DNA of 64,000 nt from JAAELZ01 sp965209105. GTDB taxonomy: Bacteria; Pseudomonadota; Gammaproteobacteria; Arenicellales; Poriferihabitantaceae. The first letter of the stretch is position 1. Every line of letters starts with the position of its first letter. Where the stretch lies: NCBI GenBank assembly GCA_965209105.1, contig CBDBQB010000033.1:62001-126000 (forward strand), read 5' to 3'. Below, one piece after another: positions 14,809 to 23,340 of the stretch. A program made the position numbers and the translations under genes. The notes below the pieces were generated by a model, which worked only from the letters and a program-made list of their open reading frames with translations, was not told the DNA's origin and did no database searches.

Positions 14809-15648
14809 TTACGGCTGATCGCTTAAATAACGTTCGAGTTTGCCTGAAATAGGACAATGAAATTCAAGGCTGCGGGCTTCCAATTGCAGTGCTTCGCCGG
14901 GCTTTGCTGCGCCGTATACTGAGTCGCCAACTACCGGCCAACCTCGCTCACTCAGATGTTTTCGTATTTGGTGTTTACGCCCTGTTTTTATCTCAACGAC
15001 TAACTTGGATTGACCTTCCTGAGTGCGGGTACTTAACACTTTTGAGAGCGCTTCTTTGCCATCAATGGGGGTTTCAATTGTAAGCGGTAATGTTTCGTCA
15101 AAATGACCCTCAACCACAACGGAATACCGCTTTTGAATTCGACGTTGGTGAAATATTTTCGACAGCTGCGCGGCCGTTTTAGAATCATGAGCGATCAACA
15201 TTAAACCGCTGGCGGCTCGATCCAGTCGGTGAACCAAATATACGGCTCGCCGAGGTAGATGATTTTTCTCTATCCAGCGAGTGATCGCACAATGATCGGC
15301 GAATTTTGAACCTTGCGATAACATCCCCGCAGGTTTATACCAAACGCTGTAACGCAATTTATCCGCTATCAACCTCGGCTCGGGTGCTATCGACGCTAAA
15401 ATATGTGCATCGTAACGCAACGCCAGCACATCACCCTGATGCACAATAGTTTTAGCGCGGCGCAGCCGACGGCGACCGCCTTTGGCTTTTTTTAACCAAA
15501 CCCCGCCTTTTTCCATCGCCAATTTAAGTTTTTGCTTAGACAAAGCGCATTCGCTTGCAAGCAAGTCAATCGCAAGCGCCTCGTCTTCTAGCACATCAAT
15601 ATCTTTTTCGATGCGCTGTACTGGCTTCGATTCGGCTGGTTCAGACAT
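14809..15648 (-). CDS. RluA-family RNA pseudouridine synthase
   Basis: Isomerises uridine to pseudouridine in rRNA or tRNA. An N-terminal S4-like RNA-binding stretch (about 28-80, KLKLAMEKGGVWLKK and a basic GGRRRLRR) precedes the catalytic domain. The latter has the family motif VHRLDRAASGL, giving the catalytic aspartate D143, and the later GRKHQIRKHL and VVGDSVYG motifs. The 279-residue length fits RluA-type enzymes, but the target site cannot be read from sequence. The 5' end overlaps apaH by 8 bp on the same strand, so it belongs to the mlaA-apaH operon. Confidence 0.9.
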   Translation of the reverse strand: MSEPAESKPVQRIEKDIDVLEDEALAIDLLASECALSKQKLKLAMEKGGVWLKKAKGGRRRLRRAKTIVHQGDVLALRYDAHILASIAPEPRLIADKLRYSVWYKPAGMLSQGSKFADHCAITRWIEKNHLPRRAVYLVHRLDRAASGLMLIAHDSKTAAQLSKIFHQRRIQKRYSVVVEGHFDETLPLTIETPIDGKEALSKVLSTRTQEGQSKLVVEIKTGRKHQIRKHLSERGWPVVGDSVYGAAKPGEALQLEARSLEFHCPISGKLERYLSDQP

Positions 15649-16489
15649 GGCACTCCTGCTGTTGAAACTTGATTATGCGCCGATTGACCCGCGCGATCGT
15701 CATCTGCTGACCCCAAACACAACCGCTGTCCAACGCGATATGATTGCCGTCAAACCACGCGCCAGCCGAGGACCAATGCCCAAATACGATACGCCAATTT
15801 TTCCGTGGTACGACCGGTAATTCATACCAAGGATAGAGCTTACGGCTCTGTGTTCCTGGCGGGCCCGCATAAGTTAAATTTAAACCGCCCTTTCGAGTGC
15901 AATAGCGCATACGGGTCATGGCGTTAATAATGAAACGATAGCGCGCCCAACCTTCTAGCGACTCTAGCCATTTGCCCGGTCGCTTGCCGTACATTTTCTT
16001 GAGTAGTTTGCTGGCGTTTTTACCCCGCAATACCTCCTCTACTTCTCTGGCGTATAAAGCGGCTTGTTTAATCCGCCAATTCGGATAAACCCCCGCATGC
16101 ACCATCGCCAATTTATGTTCAGCATCTCTGACCATGAGTGGCTGATGGCGTAACCATTCCAACAACTCTATCCGATCCTTGGCAGCCAGAACCTCACTCA
16201 GGCCGGGCGTAACGGTCGTTTTTTTTACGCCATGCGCCATCGCCAGCAGATGTAAATCATGATTGCCCAACACCAGCTTTAAGCGATCGCCCATTCGGTC
16301 AGACAAACGCTTCACGTAACGCAGGGTTTTCAGCGAATCCGGCCCTCGATTGACCAAGTCTCCCGTCAACCACAGTTGGTCGCGGTCTAGATTTAGCGCG
16401 CTTTTTTCGAGTAAGGCACGAAACGGTTTGAGGCATCCCTGAAGGTCGCCGACAGCAAAAATATCGACAGCGCGATTTTTATTGCTCAT
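15641..16489 (-). CDS. apaH: Symmetrical bis(5'-nucleosyl)-tetraphosphatase
   Basis: Hydrolyses Ap4A to two ADP. The calcineurin-type metallophosphatase motifs are in order: GDLQGC (14-19), TGDLVNRGPDSL (42-53) and LGNHDLHLL (74-82), followed by the ApaH-type ends MVHAGVYPNW and FGHWSSAGAW. Length 282 is normal. It overlaps mlaA by 4 bp (ATGA) upstream and the pseudouridine synthase gene downstream, so the three are translationally coupled. A firm assignment. Confidence 0.96.
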   Translation of the reverse strand: MSNKNRAVDIFAVGDLQGCLKPFRALLEKSALNLDRDQLWLTGDLVNRGPDSLKTLRYVKRLSDRMGDRLKLVLGNHDLHLLAMAHGVKKTTVTPGLSEVLAAKDRIELLEWLRHQPLMVRDAEHKLAMVHAGVYPNWRIKQAALYAREVEEVLRGKNASKLLKKMYGKRPGKWLESLEGWARYRFIINAMTRMRYCTRKGGLNLTYAGPPGTQSRKLYPWYELPVVPRKNWRIVFGHWSSAGAWFDGNHIALDSGCVWGQQMTIARVNRRIIKFQQQECHV

Positions 16490-17280
16490 TCGTCAAAAAG
16501 CTCCGCCTCAAATTCATCCTCTAAAGACGCCGCCGGTAGCACGCCGTCAAATATAGCCAAGGCTCTGGATTGACGGTAACTTTCCCGCAAGAACAAATAG
16601 GGGTCGACTTGTAGATCAAGTGTTTCATCCGCCCCTAAATATTGTGTTCGTGTGTCCAGCAGGCGCAAGCCCGACGCAAATATTTGTTCGTTGCCGTCAA
16701 ATAACGGTGAGACCATATCGGTGGTGACGGTCTGTAAAATTAAACCACCAAAATCTCGCATATTACTTGGACCAAAAAATGGTAACACCAAATAAGGCCC
16801 ATCATTCACCCCCCATACCGCGAGCGTTTGCCCAAAATCTTCTTTTTGTTTTTCCATCCCGAGCGGCGTTGCAACATCAAAAACACCTAGCAATCCCAAT
16901 GTAGAATTGACTAAAAATCGGCTGGTCGATAGCCCGAACTGATCTGCTTTACCTTGAAGCAAAGCATTCACCATCGTATTGGGTTCCCATAAGTTCGCAA
17001 AGAAATTGCTCACTCCCCTGCGCATCACTTTAGGAATATAATGGGTATACGCCGTTGCAACGGTCTTCAATACAGCTTTATCTAAGCGATCGTTAAAAGC
17101 AAATATTTTTCGATTAACCGATTCAAACGGATCAGAATGATTTAAAGCTTCCTCAACTTCAACGCCGGTTTCTGCTTGAGTGACCGTGCTAGGTTTAAGG
17201 CTCGCACAACTGCTGAGTAAAAGCACGCCCATGACGACCCAAACTTTTACCCAAGTACTTTTTGCGTTCAATATAGTCAT
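16486..17280 (-). CDS. mlaA: MlaA/VacJ outer-membrane lipoprotein
   Basis: Outer-membrane lipoprotein of the Mla system that removes misplaced phospholipids from the outer leaflet. The signal peptide ends in the lipobox LLSSC (C25). The mature protein carries the family signature DPFESVNRKIFAFNDRLDK (about 51-69), NLWEPNTMVNALLQGK, FLVNSTLGLLGVFDVA and GPYLVLPFFGPS. Length 264 is normal. It is the first gene of the leftward mlaA-apaH-pseudouridine synthase operon. The other mla genes are not in this window, as is usual for mlaA. Confidence 0.95.
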   Translation of the reverse strand: MTILNAKSTWVKVWVVMGVLLLSSCASLKPSTVTQAETGVEVEEALNHSDPFESVNRKIFAFNDRLDKAVLKTVATAYTHYIPKVMRRGVSNFFANLWEPNTMVNALLQGKADQFGLSTSRFLVNSTLGLLGVFDVATPLGMEKQKEDFGQTLAVWGVNDGPYLVLPFFGPSNMRDFGGLILQTVTTDMVSPLFDGNEQIFASGLRLLDTRTQYLGADETLDLQVDPYLFLRESYRQSRALAIFDGVLPAASLEDEFEAELFDE

Positions 17281-17300
17281 CTATCGTAGATATGCCTTGA

Positions 17301-19757
17301 TTAAAAAAGTTCGTCTGTTGAATTGTCTGAGGTATTTGATGGTTCCGCATTAAATTCAGACCCCACCAAGGAATTCGTCTGGCCTTTGGGTTCCGTACCG
17401 ACTTTAAAATACTCCCAATACCCATTTGGGTTGGATGAGCGAGTGGCTAAACCGCTGCTTTTATCGACAAATGCGGTGGTGATTCCTGACGGTATCGTCG
17501 TCGCACGGGCTGGATAATCCTCAAGTAAATTACGCATATGATCAATCCAGACGGGAAGCGCAGCACCGGCACCCGATTCGCGACGGCCAAGATAACTCGG
17601 TTGATCGAATCCCACCCATACGCTCGTCGCGATTTGTGGGCTAAAGCCTGAAAACCACGCATCACGATACTCGTTGGTGGTGCCCGTCTTTCCAGCCAAA
17701 TCAGCCCTGCCCAGCACCAAAGCTTTGCGTGCTGTGCCTGAGGTAATCACGCCTTTCATCATATTGGTAATGAGAAAATCACTTTCCGGAGAAATCGATG
17801 GCTGCGCTAAGGCTTGATCACCTAGATTACCAAACGGTCGCTTATCTTCATCAAGCACCGTACAAATGTCGCAGGCGCTCTCAACCTTTGAAATATAGTT
17901 GCCATCTCGATCACTGATACTTTGTATAAAATATGGACGTGTCTTATGCCCCCCATTGGCAAGTGTTGCATAGGCACTCACGACTTGTAATGGCGTAACC
18001 GAGGCACTGCCCAAAGCCAGTGATAGGTTCTTGGGCAGCGTGGATGCCTCAAAACCAAAGCCCGTTAAAAACTCAGTTGTGTAATCGACGCCAATTGCTC
18101 TCAATAATCGAACGGATACTAAGTTTAACGATAAGCTCAGTGCTCTGCTGAGCCGTGTTGGGCCGAAAAATTTCTTAGAATAATTTTCTGGCCGCCAAAT
18201 GCCCGCCTCTCCGTTTTCAACCACAATGGGCGCACCACTGACCAAACTAGCAGGGGTCAAACCTTGCTCTAAAGCAGCCGCATAAATAAACGGCTTAATG
18301 TTTGAGCCCAATTGGCGACGCGCTTGCACCGCTCGGTTGAACTTAGATAAATAATAGTCAAACCCCCCAACCATGGACAATATCGCACCCGTTTTCACAT
18401 CCAAACTCACCAAGGCGCCGGAAATCTCTGGCATTTGACTCAGGCGCCAAGATTGATCTTCGCCCTGTAAAAGATATACCACGTCTCCAACGCTCAGTAC
18501 CGATGCGGCATGCTTGGGCGTAGCCCCCATGCTGTCGGGTGTTTTGTAAGGAGCCGCCCATGCAATGGCCTCCCAGTCTAAAGTCACCTTGTCATTATTC
18601 GCCAGGCTTAAGCTGGCGTCTTTCTCTCCAATCTGCTCTACCAGTGCTGACTGAAGATCGGCGCTCGAGGGGAAGTCGCGCAAGACTTGCGTCGCAACAG
18701 ACAGCTCATCACCCTTAAGTTCCACGCTGGAAAGATCAATTTGCGCGACAGGCCCACGATATCCATGACGAATATCATAAGCCAGCAAGCCCTCTCGCAA
18801 GGCTTTTCGCGCGGAACGTTGATAATCTGAATGTACGGTGAGATTAACTCGATAACCTTTAGAGTAGGTGTTCTCTCTTCCATAATGATCCACCATATAT
18901 TGGCGCGCTAACTCTGAAACATAAGGCGCTTGGAGATCCAACTCAGCCAAATGTAATTTAGCTGTCATGGGTGCTCGCTTGGCCGTTTCATGGCTGAGAT
19001 CGTCAATTAACCTCAGAGTATGCATTCGATCAATCACATAATTTCGACGAATTTGAGCGCGTTTGGGATTCCGAATCGGGTTATCCGCTGAAGGTGCCTT
19101 GGGCAAACCCGCCAACATCGTCAATTCGGGGAGATTTAGTTCGCTTAAGGGGCGACCGTAATAGGTTCGAGCCGCTGCTGCGAATCCGTATGAGCGATGC
19201 CCCAAAAATATCTTGTTGATATAAAGCTCCAGAATTTGCTGCTTGCTGAGTTTCTTCTCTAACTTAAACGCCACCAAGATTTCTTTTATTTTGCGCTCGT
19301 AGGTTTTTTCATTGCTAAGGAAAAAGTTCCGTGCAACCTGCATTGTAATGGTGCTCGCACCTTGTCCTCGCTCTCGTGATTTAAGATTGCTGACAACCGC
19401 GCGCAGGATTGCGCGGTAATCCACTCCGGAATGTTTATAAAAGTTATCATCCTCTGCAGCAATAATTGCATCGTGTAGGATAGAAGGGGTATCTTGAATC
19501 AATACGGGGATACGTCTTTCATTTCCATATTCCCCGATCAATTTTTCATCGCTGGTATAAATTCGCAGCGGTACGTTCAAATCTATCTCCGTGGCGTGCT
19601 CGATATTAGGTAATTCGTCCATCAACTTAAGCACATAAGCGCTTACCAAAAGCCCCACGGCCAAACCCGCCATCATCAAAAACCCAATCGTCCGGCCCAA
19701 CAATCTCCCCAATACGCTGCCCAAGGCAATCAATACCATTTTGATAATTTTTAGCAT
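17301..19757 (-). CDS. mrcA: Penicillin-binding protein 1A (bifunctional)
   Basis: Class A peptidoglycan synthase, with glycosyltransferase and transpeptidase activities, anchored in the inner membrane. A membrane segment (about 24-46) is followed by the GT51 domain: the catalytic glutamate in AAEDDNFYKHSGVD (E102), GASTITMQVARN, and KILELYINKIFLG-like sequence. The transpeptidase shows SNIK (about 487), SLN and KTGT (about 689). The PBP1A-type middle insert lies between them. Length 818 and the QVARNFFL segment favour PBP1A over PBP1B. It ends 20 bp before mlaA, on the same strand. Confidence 0.93.
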   Translation of the reverse strand: MLKIIKMVLIALGSVLGRLLGRTIGFLMMAGLAVGLLVSAYVLKLMDELPNIEHATEIDLNVPLRIYTSDEKLIGEYGNERRIPVLIQDTPSILHDAIIAAEDDNFYKHSGVDYRAILRAVVSNLKSRERGQGASTITMQVARNFFLSNEKTYERKIKEILVAFKLEKKLSKQQILELYINKIFLGHRSYGFAAAARTYYGRPLSELNLPELTMLAGLPKAPSADNPIRNPKRAQIRRNYVIDRMHTLRLIDDLSHETAKRAPMTAKLHLAELDLQAPYVSELARQYMVDHYGRENTYSKGYRVNLTVHSDYQRSARKALREGLLAYDIRHGYRGPVAQIDLSSVELKGDELSVATQVLRDFPSSADLQSALVEQIGEKDASLSLANNDKVTLDWEAIAWAAPYKTPDSMGATPKHAASVLSVGDVVYLLQGEDQSWRLSQMPEISGALVSLDVKTGAILSMVGGFDYYLSKFNRAVQARRQLGSNIKPFIYAAALEQGLTPASLVSGAPIVVENGEAGIWRPENYSKKFFGPTRLSRALSLSLNLVSVRLLRAIGVDYTTEFLTGFGFEASTLPKNLSLALGSASVTPLQVVSAYATLANGGHKTRPYFIQSISDRDGNYISKVESACDICTVLDEDKRPFGNLGDQALAQPSISPESDFLITNMMKGVITSGTARKALVLGRADLAGKTGTTNEYRDAWFSGFSPQIATSVWVGFDQPSYLGRRESGAGAALPVWIDHMRNLLEDYPARATTIPSGITTAFVDKSSGLATRSSNPNGYWEYFKVGTEPKGQTNSLVGSEFNAEPSNTSDNSTDELF

Positions 19758-19861
19758 CGCGATATTTTAATCCAAAGCCCTTAAGCTACGCCGACTGATC
19801 TCTAATTATTTCATAGGGTCGCTATCCCATTTTAATTTCTCATCATAAAAGGATTTTAGAA

Positions 19862-19903
19862 AAAAACTCCTTACTTAGGACTTCAAACTGTCCTAAATAA
19901 GTG
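19862..19903 (-). terminator. Rho-independent terminator of the secreted-protein cassette
   Basis: On the minus strand a 12-bp stem with one mismatch (CTTATTTAGGAC / GTCCTAAGTAAG, 8-base loop) is followed by GAG and seven T. It lies 14 bp past the stop of the last gene of the leftward cassette and isolates that cassette from the PBP1A gene. Confidence 0.75.
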
Positions 19904-19915
19904 AGCCAGCTTTGT
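19890..19915. repeat. 26-bp direct repeat, left copy
   Basis: GTCCTAAATA..GTGA....AGCTTTGT matches a second copy 2.76 kb to the right at 23 of 26 positions, in the same orientation. The two copies bracket the whole secreted-protein cassette. The left copy includes half of the terminator stem, so it may be an insertion-site repeat or a leftover of an ancestral duplicated gene end. Confidence 0.7.
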
Positions 19916-19916
19916 T

Positions 19917-20336
19917 CTATAGTTTTGTTGCTTTCCAAGTTCCTGTTAGAGGTGACGGAGGAAAAGGATCAAGCGGATCAAATGGAGTAATTAAATACGT
20001 ACCGGAAATCACGCTACAGTCAGCATTAAATTCTCCTGTGAAAACCCAATCATTACCATCTTGCCGAATGGTGACAACCCCATTAACTACCTCCCAATAA
20101 TCAACAAAAGAAATATTTGTTGCTCCGCCAGCTAAGAATGTAACGATTCTCTCAAATGGAGAACCACGATCAAACACTTCTAGCCTCCAAGTTCCCAGCA
20201 TATTGTTACTTGAGCAAACACTGGTTGCTGCGTGAACAGGTAGCACAACTGCTTTAACAATCGGCTTTGTCCAAGCGGACAACGCCGCCCCGGCCAAAAG
20301 TAGTTTTTGTGCTTCTCGCCTATTTAATTTACTCAC
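19917..20336 (-). CDS. Secreted paralogue A with Tat-like signal
   Basis: A 139-residue exported protein of unknown function. The N-terminus MSKLNRREAQKLLLAGAALS with WTKPIVKAVVLPVHAATS has a paired-arginine motif and a hydrophobic core ending in an Ala-x-Ala site, suggesting Tat-type export. The mature part (GTWRLEVFDRG, RIVTFLAGGATNISFVDYW, then WVFTGEF and GTYL) reads as a small beta-barrel-like fold and ends GTWKATKL. It is a tandem duplicate of the next gene upstream: the two are nearly identical up to about residue 100 and then diverge. It is the last gene before the cassette terminator. Confidence 0.7.
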   Translation of the reverse strand: MSKLNRREAQKLLLAGAALSAWTKPIVKAVVLPVHAATSVCSSNNMLGTWRLEVFDRGSPFERIVTFLAGGATNISFVDYWEVVNGVVTIRQDGNDWVFTGEFNADCSVISGTYLITPFDPLDPFPPSPLTGTWKATKL

Positions 20337-20405
20337 TCAATTCCCAATTACACTATCTTTGGTGCCAACATATCGCTGCAATGAACTTCTCGTCAGCCTG
20401 TTGTT

Positions 20406-20828
20406 CTAGAGTTTTGTTGCTTTCCACGTTCCTGTTTGTGGTGCCGGTGGGATTGGGTCAATAGAATTTTGTGTGTTTAGAACATAAGTTCCTCGTATTT
20501 CGTTACATGTGTCATTAAAGCCTCCTGTAAATATCCAGTCACTAACATCCTGACGAATAGTTACAACCCCATTAACTACCTCCCAATAATCAACAAAAGA
20601 AATATTTGTTGCTCCGCCAGCCAAGAACGTCACGATTCTCTCAAACGGGTAACCACGATCAAACACCTCAAGTCTCCATGTTCCCAGCATATTATTACTT
20701 GAGCAAACACTGGTTGTTGCGTGAACAGGGAGGACAACCGCTTTAACAATTGGCTTTGTCCATACGGACAACGCCGCTCCGGCCAAGAGTAGTTTTTGTG
20801 CCTCTCGCCTATTTAATTTTTTTGACAT
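20406..20828 (-). CDS. Secreted paralogue B with Tat-like signal
   Basis: A 140-residue tandem paralogue of the neighbouring gene, with the same RREAQKLLLAGAALS signal region and the same GTWRLEVFDRG and GGATNISFVDYW segments. Sequence changes concentrate after about residue 98 (SDWIFTGGFNDTCNEIRG) before the shared end TGTWKATKL. Its ATG overlaps the 3' end of the upstream secreted-protein gene by 20 bp, so the two are coupled. Unknown function. Divergence confined to one surface region suggests selection for variation or an older recombination. Confidence 0.7.
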   Translation of the reverse strand: MSKKLNRREAQKLLLAGAALSVWTKPIVKAVVLPVHATTSVCSSNNMLGTWRLEVFDRGYPFERIVTFLAGGATNISFVDYWEVVNGVVTIRQDVSDWIFTGGFNDTCNEIRGTYVLNTQNSIDPIPPAPQTGTWKATKL

Positions 20829-21408
20829 TACCTATATCCAGTAGCTGAACTCTTAAAGGACCATCAACGGATTTACACGTATCAATAGACCGCGCATAAA
20901 GGTCTATAAAATACGTACCATCACAGCTCATGTTTTCCCCTTCAATATTTACTTCAAATGTGTCGTTAATCCTAAATATCACCACACCAGACTTTTTATT
21001 TTTGGAAAAAACTTCTTCATTTTGTTCATCATCATAGGAGATGTCTTTAAGCTTTTTATTATCTTGAGTGATCTTTAATTTAACCCCCTTCAATTTATCG
21101 TGCGTGCCTCCTTCTGTTTGTTTGTCCTTTTTATATACAAAGCCACCTATATCATAAATCTCTAAATCTTCTAGCCCGTTATTTTCAAAAATCATCGCAG
21201 CTTTTGTTTTCCCCTCTAAGCTAAAGGGCGTGCTGGTTGCTGTTGAGTTGGTTTGACTTTTTTTATTGTTTTTACACCAACCTGATATCACTGTTATGCC
21301 TAGCGGTAGAGTTGCGTCATTTGGGTTGCACACGTCTTCTACGGCAAACACTGAATTTATAGTCAGGGCTGCAATCAGAAAGGAGACTGATTTTAAATGC
21401 ATCTTCAT
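20809..21408 (-). CDS. Secreted hypothetical protein
   Basis: A 199-residue protein with a signal peptide (about 1-22, VSFLIAALTINSVFA). The mature part has four cysteines (near VCNPNDA, SGWCKNN, MSCDG and DTCKS) and a beta-rich pattern with Lys/Asp-rich loops. No family recognised. Three base pairs separate its start from the end of the broken propeller gene, and its own end overlaps paralogue B, so the cassette reads as one operon. Confidence 0.6.
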   Translation of the reverse strand: MKMHLKSVSFLIAALTINSVFAVEDVCNPNDATLPLGITVISGWCKNNKKSQTNSTATSTPFSLEGKTKAAMIFENNGLEDLEIYDIGGFVYKKDKQTEGGTHDKLKGVKLKITQDNKKLKDISYDDEQNEEVFSKNKKSGVVIFRINDTFEVNIEGENMSCDGTYFIDLYARSIDTCKSVDGPLRVQLLDIGNVKKIK

Positions 21409-21411
21409 TGC

Positions 21412-22480
21412 TTAATCATCAAGTAACAGTATGACTGAGGGGATAAATGCAATGCTAGGGGCTGGCAAGATTTTATCACTTTTATATATTGTTCCGACCT
21501 CTGTGCCTGCATACATGGTAGTGCCCGCCACTTCTATTGATACAGTATTTACTGGTGGTGTATCAACATACTGCCAAGTGATGAAATCTTTTGTTTGATA
21601 GATTTTATGGGTGACGCATGGTGCGACACTGGTAAAGTGATTTGTAAGGACATACAAATAAGCTCCACTGTAGGCTGTGTCTCGTATGGAATAATACGGG
21701 TGCGTGCGCTTTAAACCAGTGCTAGTGCTATAACGCCCCAAGGAACTCACCATACTTCCATTGAATGATATGGGCGCTCCATCAACCCGAATGATTCCAG
21801 TGGAACCTGACTGCGAATATATTCCTTTAAGCAAAGGGCCATTGACCCAACTAGAGCCGCCGTTCGTAGTGTATTTTGATTGGTTGAATGAGCCATAGTC
21901 AGTGTATAGCTTTCCAGCATAAGACTTAAGTAGACTAAAACTAAACCCAGAAGATGCATTAGGTAGCTCATAAACAGCCTGCCACGAACCACCTCCATTG
22001 GTACTTTTCCATAGCGTGGGATATTGGTTTGAATTCGCCCATTGGTCAGAATTCATATATAAACTTCCCGCGTGATATTCCATATATCTGAAATGCGCAG
22101 GGGATTCCATGTGCTTCCACTTTTTACTGCGTAAGCGTGTTGTGGTGACCCCATAGGATCGTCCGCCACCACGTATAACTAACGATGCCGTTTAAGGTTT
22201 GGAAATGCGTAATAAGCTCTGAATTTAGAATAAAAGAGTCACACAAGAAATTGTTCGCGGGCGTTTGAAGGTAGCATAAATGCATTGGGCCAGTATTATC
22301 ATCTCCATCTCCATACCCCGCATAAATATTTCCATTAAAGTTATGTAAGTCCCTAATTACTTTCCCATCCGGAGTTTAAGTCGATGTATAGGGATGCGTC
22401 GCCACATAAGTAAACGCCGCGTAGCAGTGTATCGGCAACACAATACCCGCTAAAGTTAATCCAAGAATTATGCGATTCAA
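21412..22480 (-). pseudogene. Secreted BNR/propeller-like protein, broken by a stop and a frameshift
   Basis: The intact 3' part (232 codons) has repeat-like segments such as LWKSTNGGGSWQAVYELP, KYTTNGGSSWVNGP and YQTKDFITWQYV, typical of BNR/sialidase-type or photosystem-assembly-like propeller repeats. The 5' part is recoverable: a TTG start after GGAGGTGA, a signal peptide (MNRIILGLTLAGIVLPIHC), then TYVATHPYTST, an in-frame TAA, and TPDGKVIRDLHNFNGNIYAG with a further 40 residues. A one-base frame change near GIV/VIRGGG leads into RLRSKKWKHME of the intact part. The original protein was about 355 residues. Probably inactive; ligand unknown. Confidence 0.65.
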
Positions 22481-22815
22481 AACTTCACCTCCATAACCTT
22501 AAGCATAACATTAGTGCGGATTGACTCAATGGCTTCAAATAAATTTGCAGCAGTATACGGATATGACATCTCTTTTAACTCATCTTCTATCCCTCAGAAT
22601 TAAAGAGATTCAAAAAATGGAAAATAGCTGCCTATTTTTTATCTCATGCTGTCCTAAATAGGTGATTCAGCTTTGTGTTCAGCAATCGTCCTCCAAAATC
22701 GGGGGGGACTAGCGGGGCGCGATTAGTTTACTTTGAGTTCCGTGAACTGTGCGGACATCCAATCGGGTGAAAAGCAAACTATATCCACCTCGGCTGGCAA
22801 GGCTGGAATAAACAG
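22481..22815. other. 335-bp non-coding stretch
   Basis: No gene seen. It contains the ribosome-binding site of the broken propeller gene at its left edge, a hairpin (ATCTCTTTTAA / TTAAAGAGAT, about 22568-22610) and the right copy of the 26-bp direct repeat. The promoter of the leftward secreted cassette should be here, but I cannot place it with confidence. Confidence 0.5.
22651..22676. repeat. 26-bp direct repeat, right copy
   Basis: Same orientation and 23 of 26 identical bases relative to the copy at the left end of the secreted-protein cassette. It lies just upstream of the cassette's first (broken) gene. An upstream TAGCTGCCTATTT can pair with its AAATAGG and CAGC parts. Confidence 0.7.
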
Positions 22816-23148
22816 TTAGTTGTGCCAATAGGTAAACTGATAGATATCCTCGGTTTGATCGCAAAGGCGCGTCGCACATGGAATATCATATTGCTGATTT
22901 GCCTGTGTGAACCGCAGCACAAGCTCACTGACATCCAACATCTTTTTAGACAGGGGGCTGCTGAGTTGAAAAACGGTACTCAACTGATCTGTAAATGAGG
23001 CGGCTTGCTGATAATAAGCTTCAGCTAAATGTTTGAGCGCAGCCTCGCGACGTTCGCGTGGATCTTGAACTTTTGTTGCAAGAAAGCGAAACTGTTTGGT
23101 AATCACTTCACTATCAGCCTTACTCATCAACACATTGATGGGGGCCAT
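22816..23148 (-). CDS. Hypothetical helical protein
   Basis: A 110-residue soluble protein with no signal peptide, mostly predicted helix (DPRERREAALKHLAEAYYQQ, LSKKMLDVSELVLRFTQ) and ending CDQTEDIYQFTYWHN. No family recognised. A second Met at codon 8 is also a possible start. It lies between the secreted cassette and fhs, with more than 190 bp on the fhs side, so it is probably a separate transcript. Confidence 0.5.
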   Translation of the reverse strand: MAPINVLMSKADSEVITKQFRFLATKVQDPRERREAALKHLAEAYYQQAASFTDQLSTVFQLSSPLSKKMLDVSELVLRFTQANQQYDIPCATRLCDQTEDIYQFTYWHN

Positions 23149-23340
23149 CCACTGTGATCGATTGCCAATTTTAATATTAGGTCGCCCGGCCTAGGGCGGG
23201 CGCCCTTCCTCATTTCGAACCGATAATTGTCCTAATCGAGCATAGCCAGCCCAAAAACTGCAGCTGCAATGCCGCGGAAACATCAGTGTTCATAGGGGTG
23301 ATTTATCTGGGCTAAGCGCCCAATATAACCAACAATGCGC

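Noticed and set aside
23180..23215. GC-rich inverted stretch upstream of the small hypothetical gene considered as a terminator
   Set aside because: No T tract on either strand and not positioned at the end of a gene.
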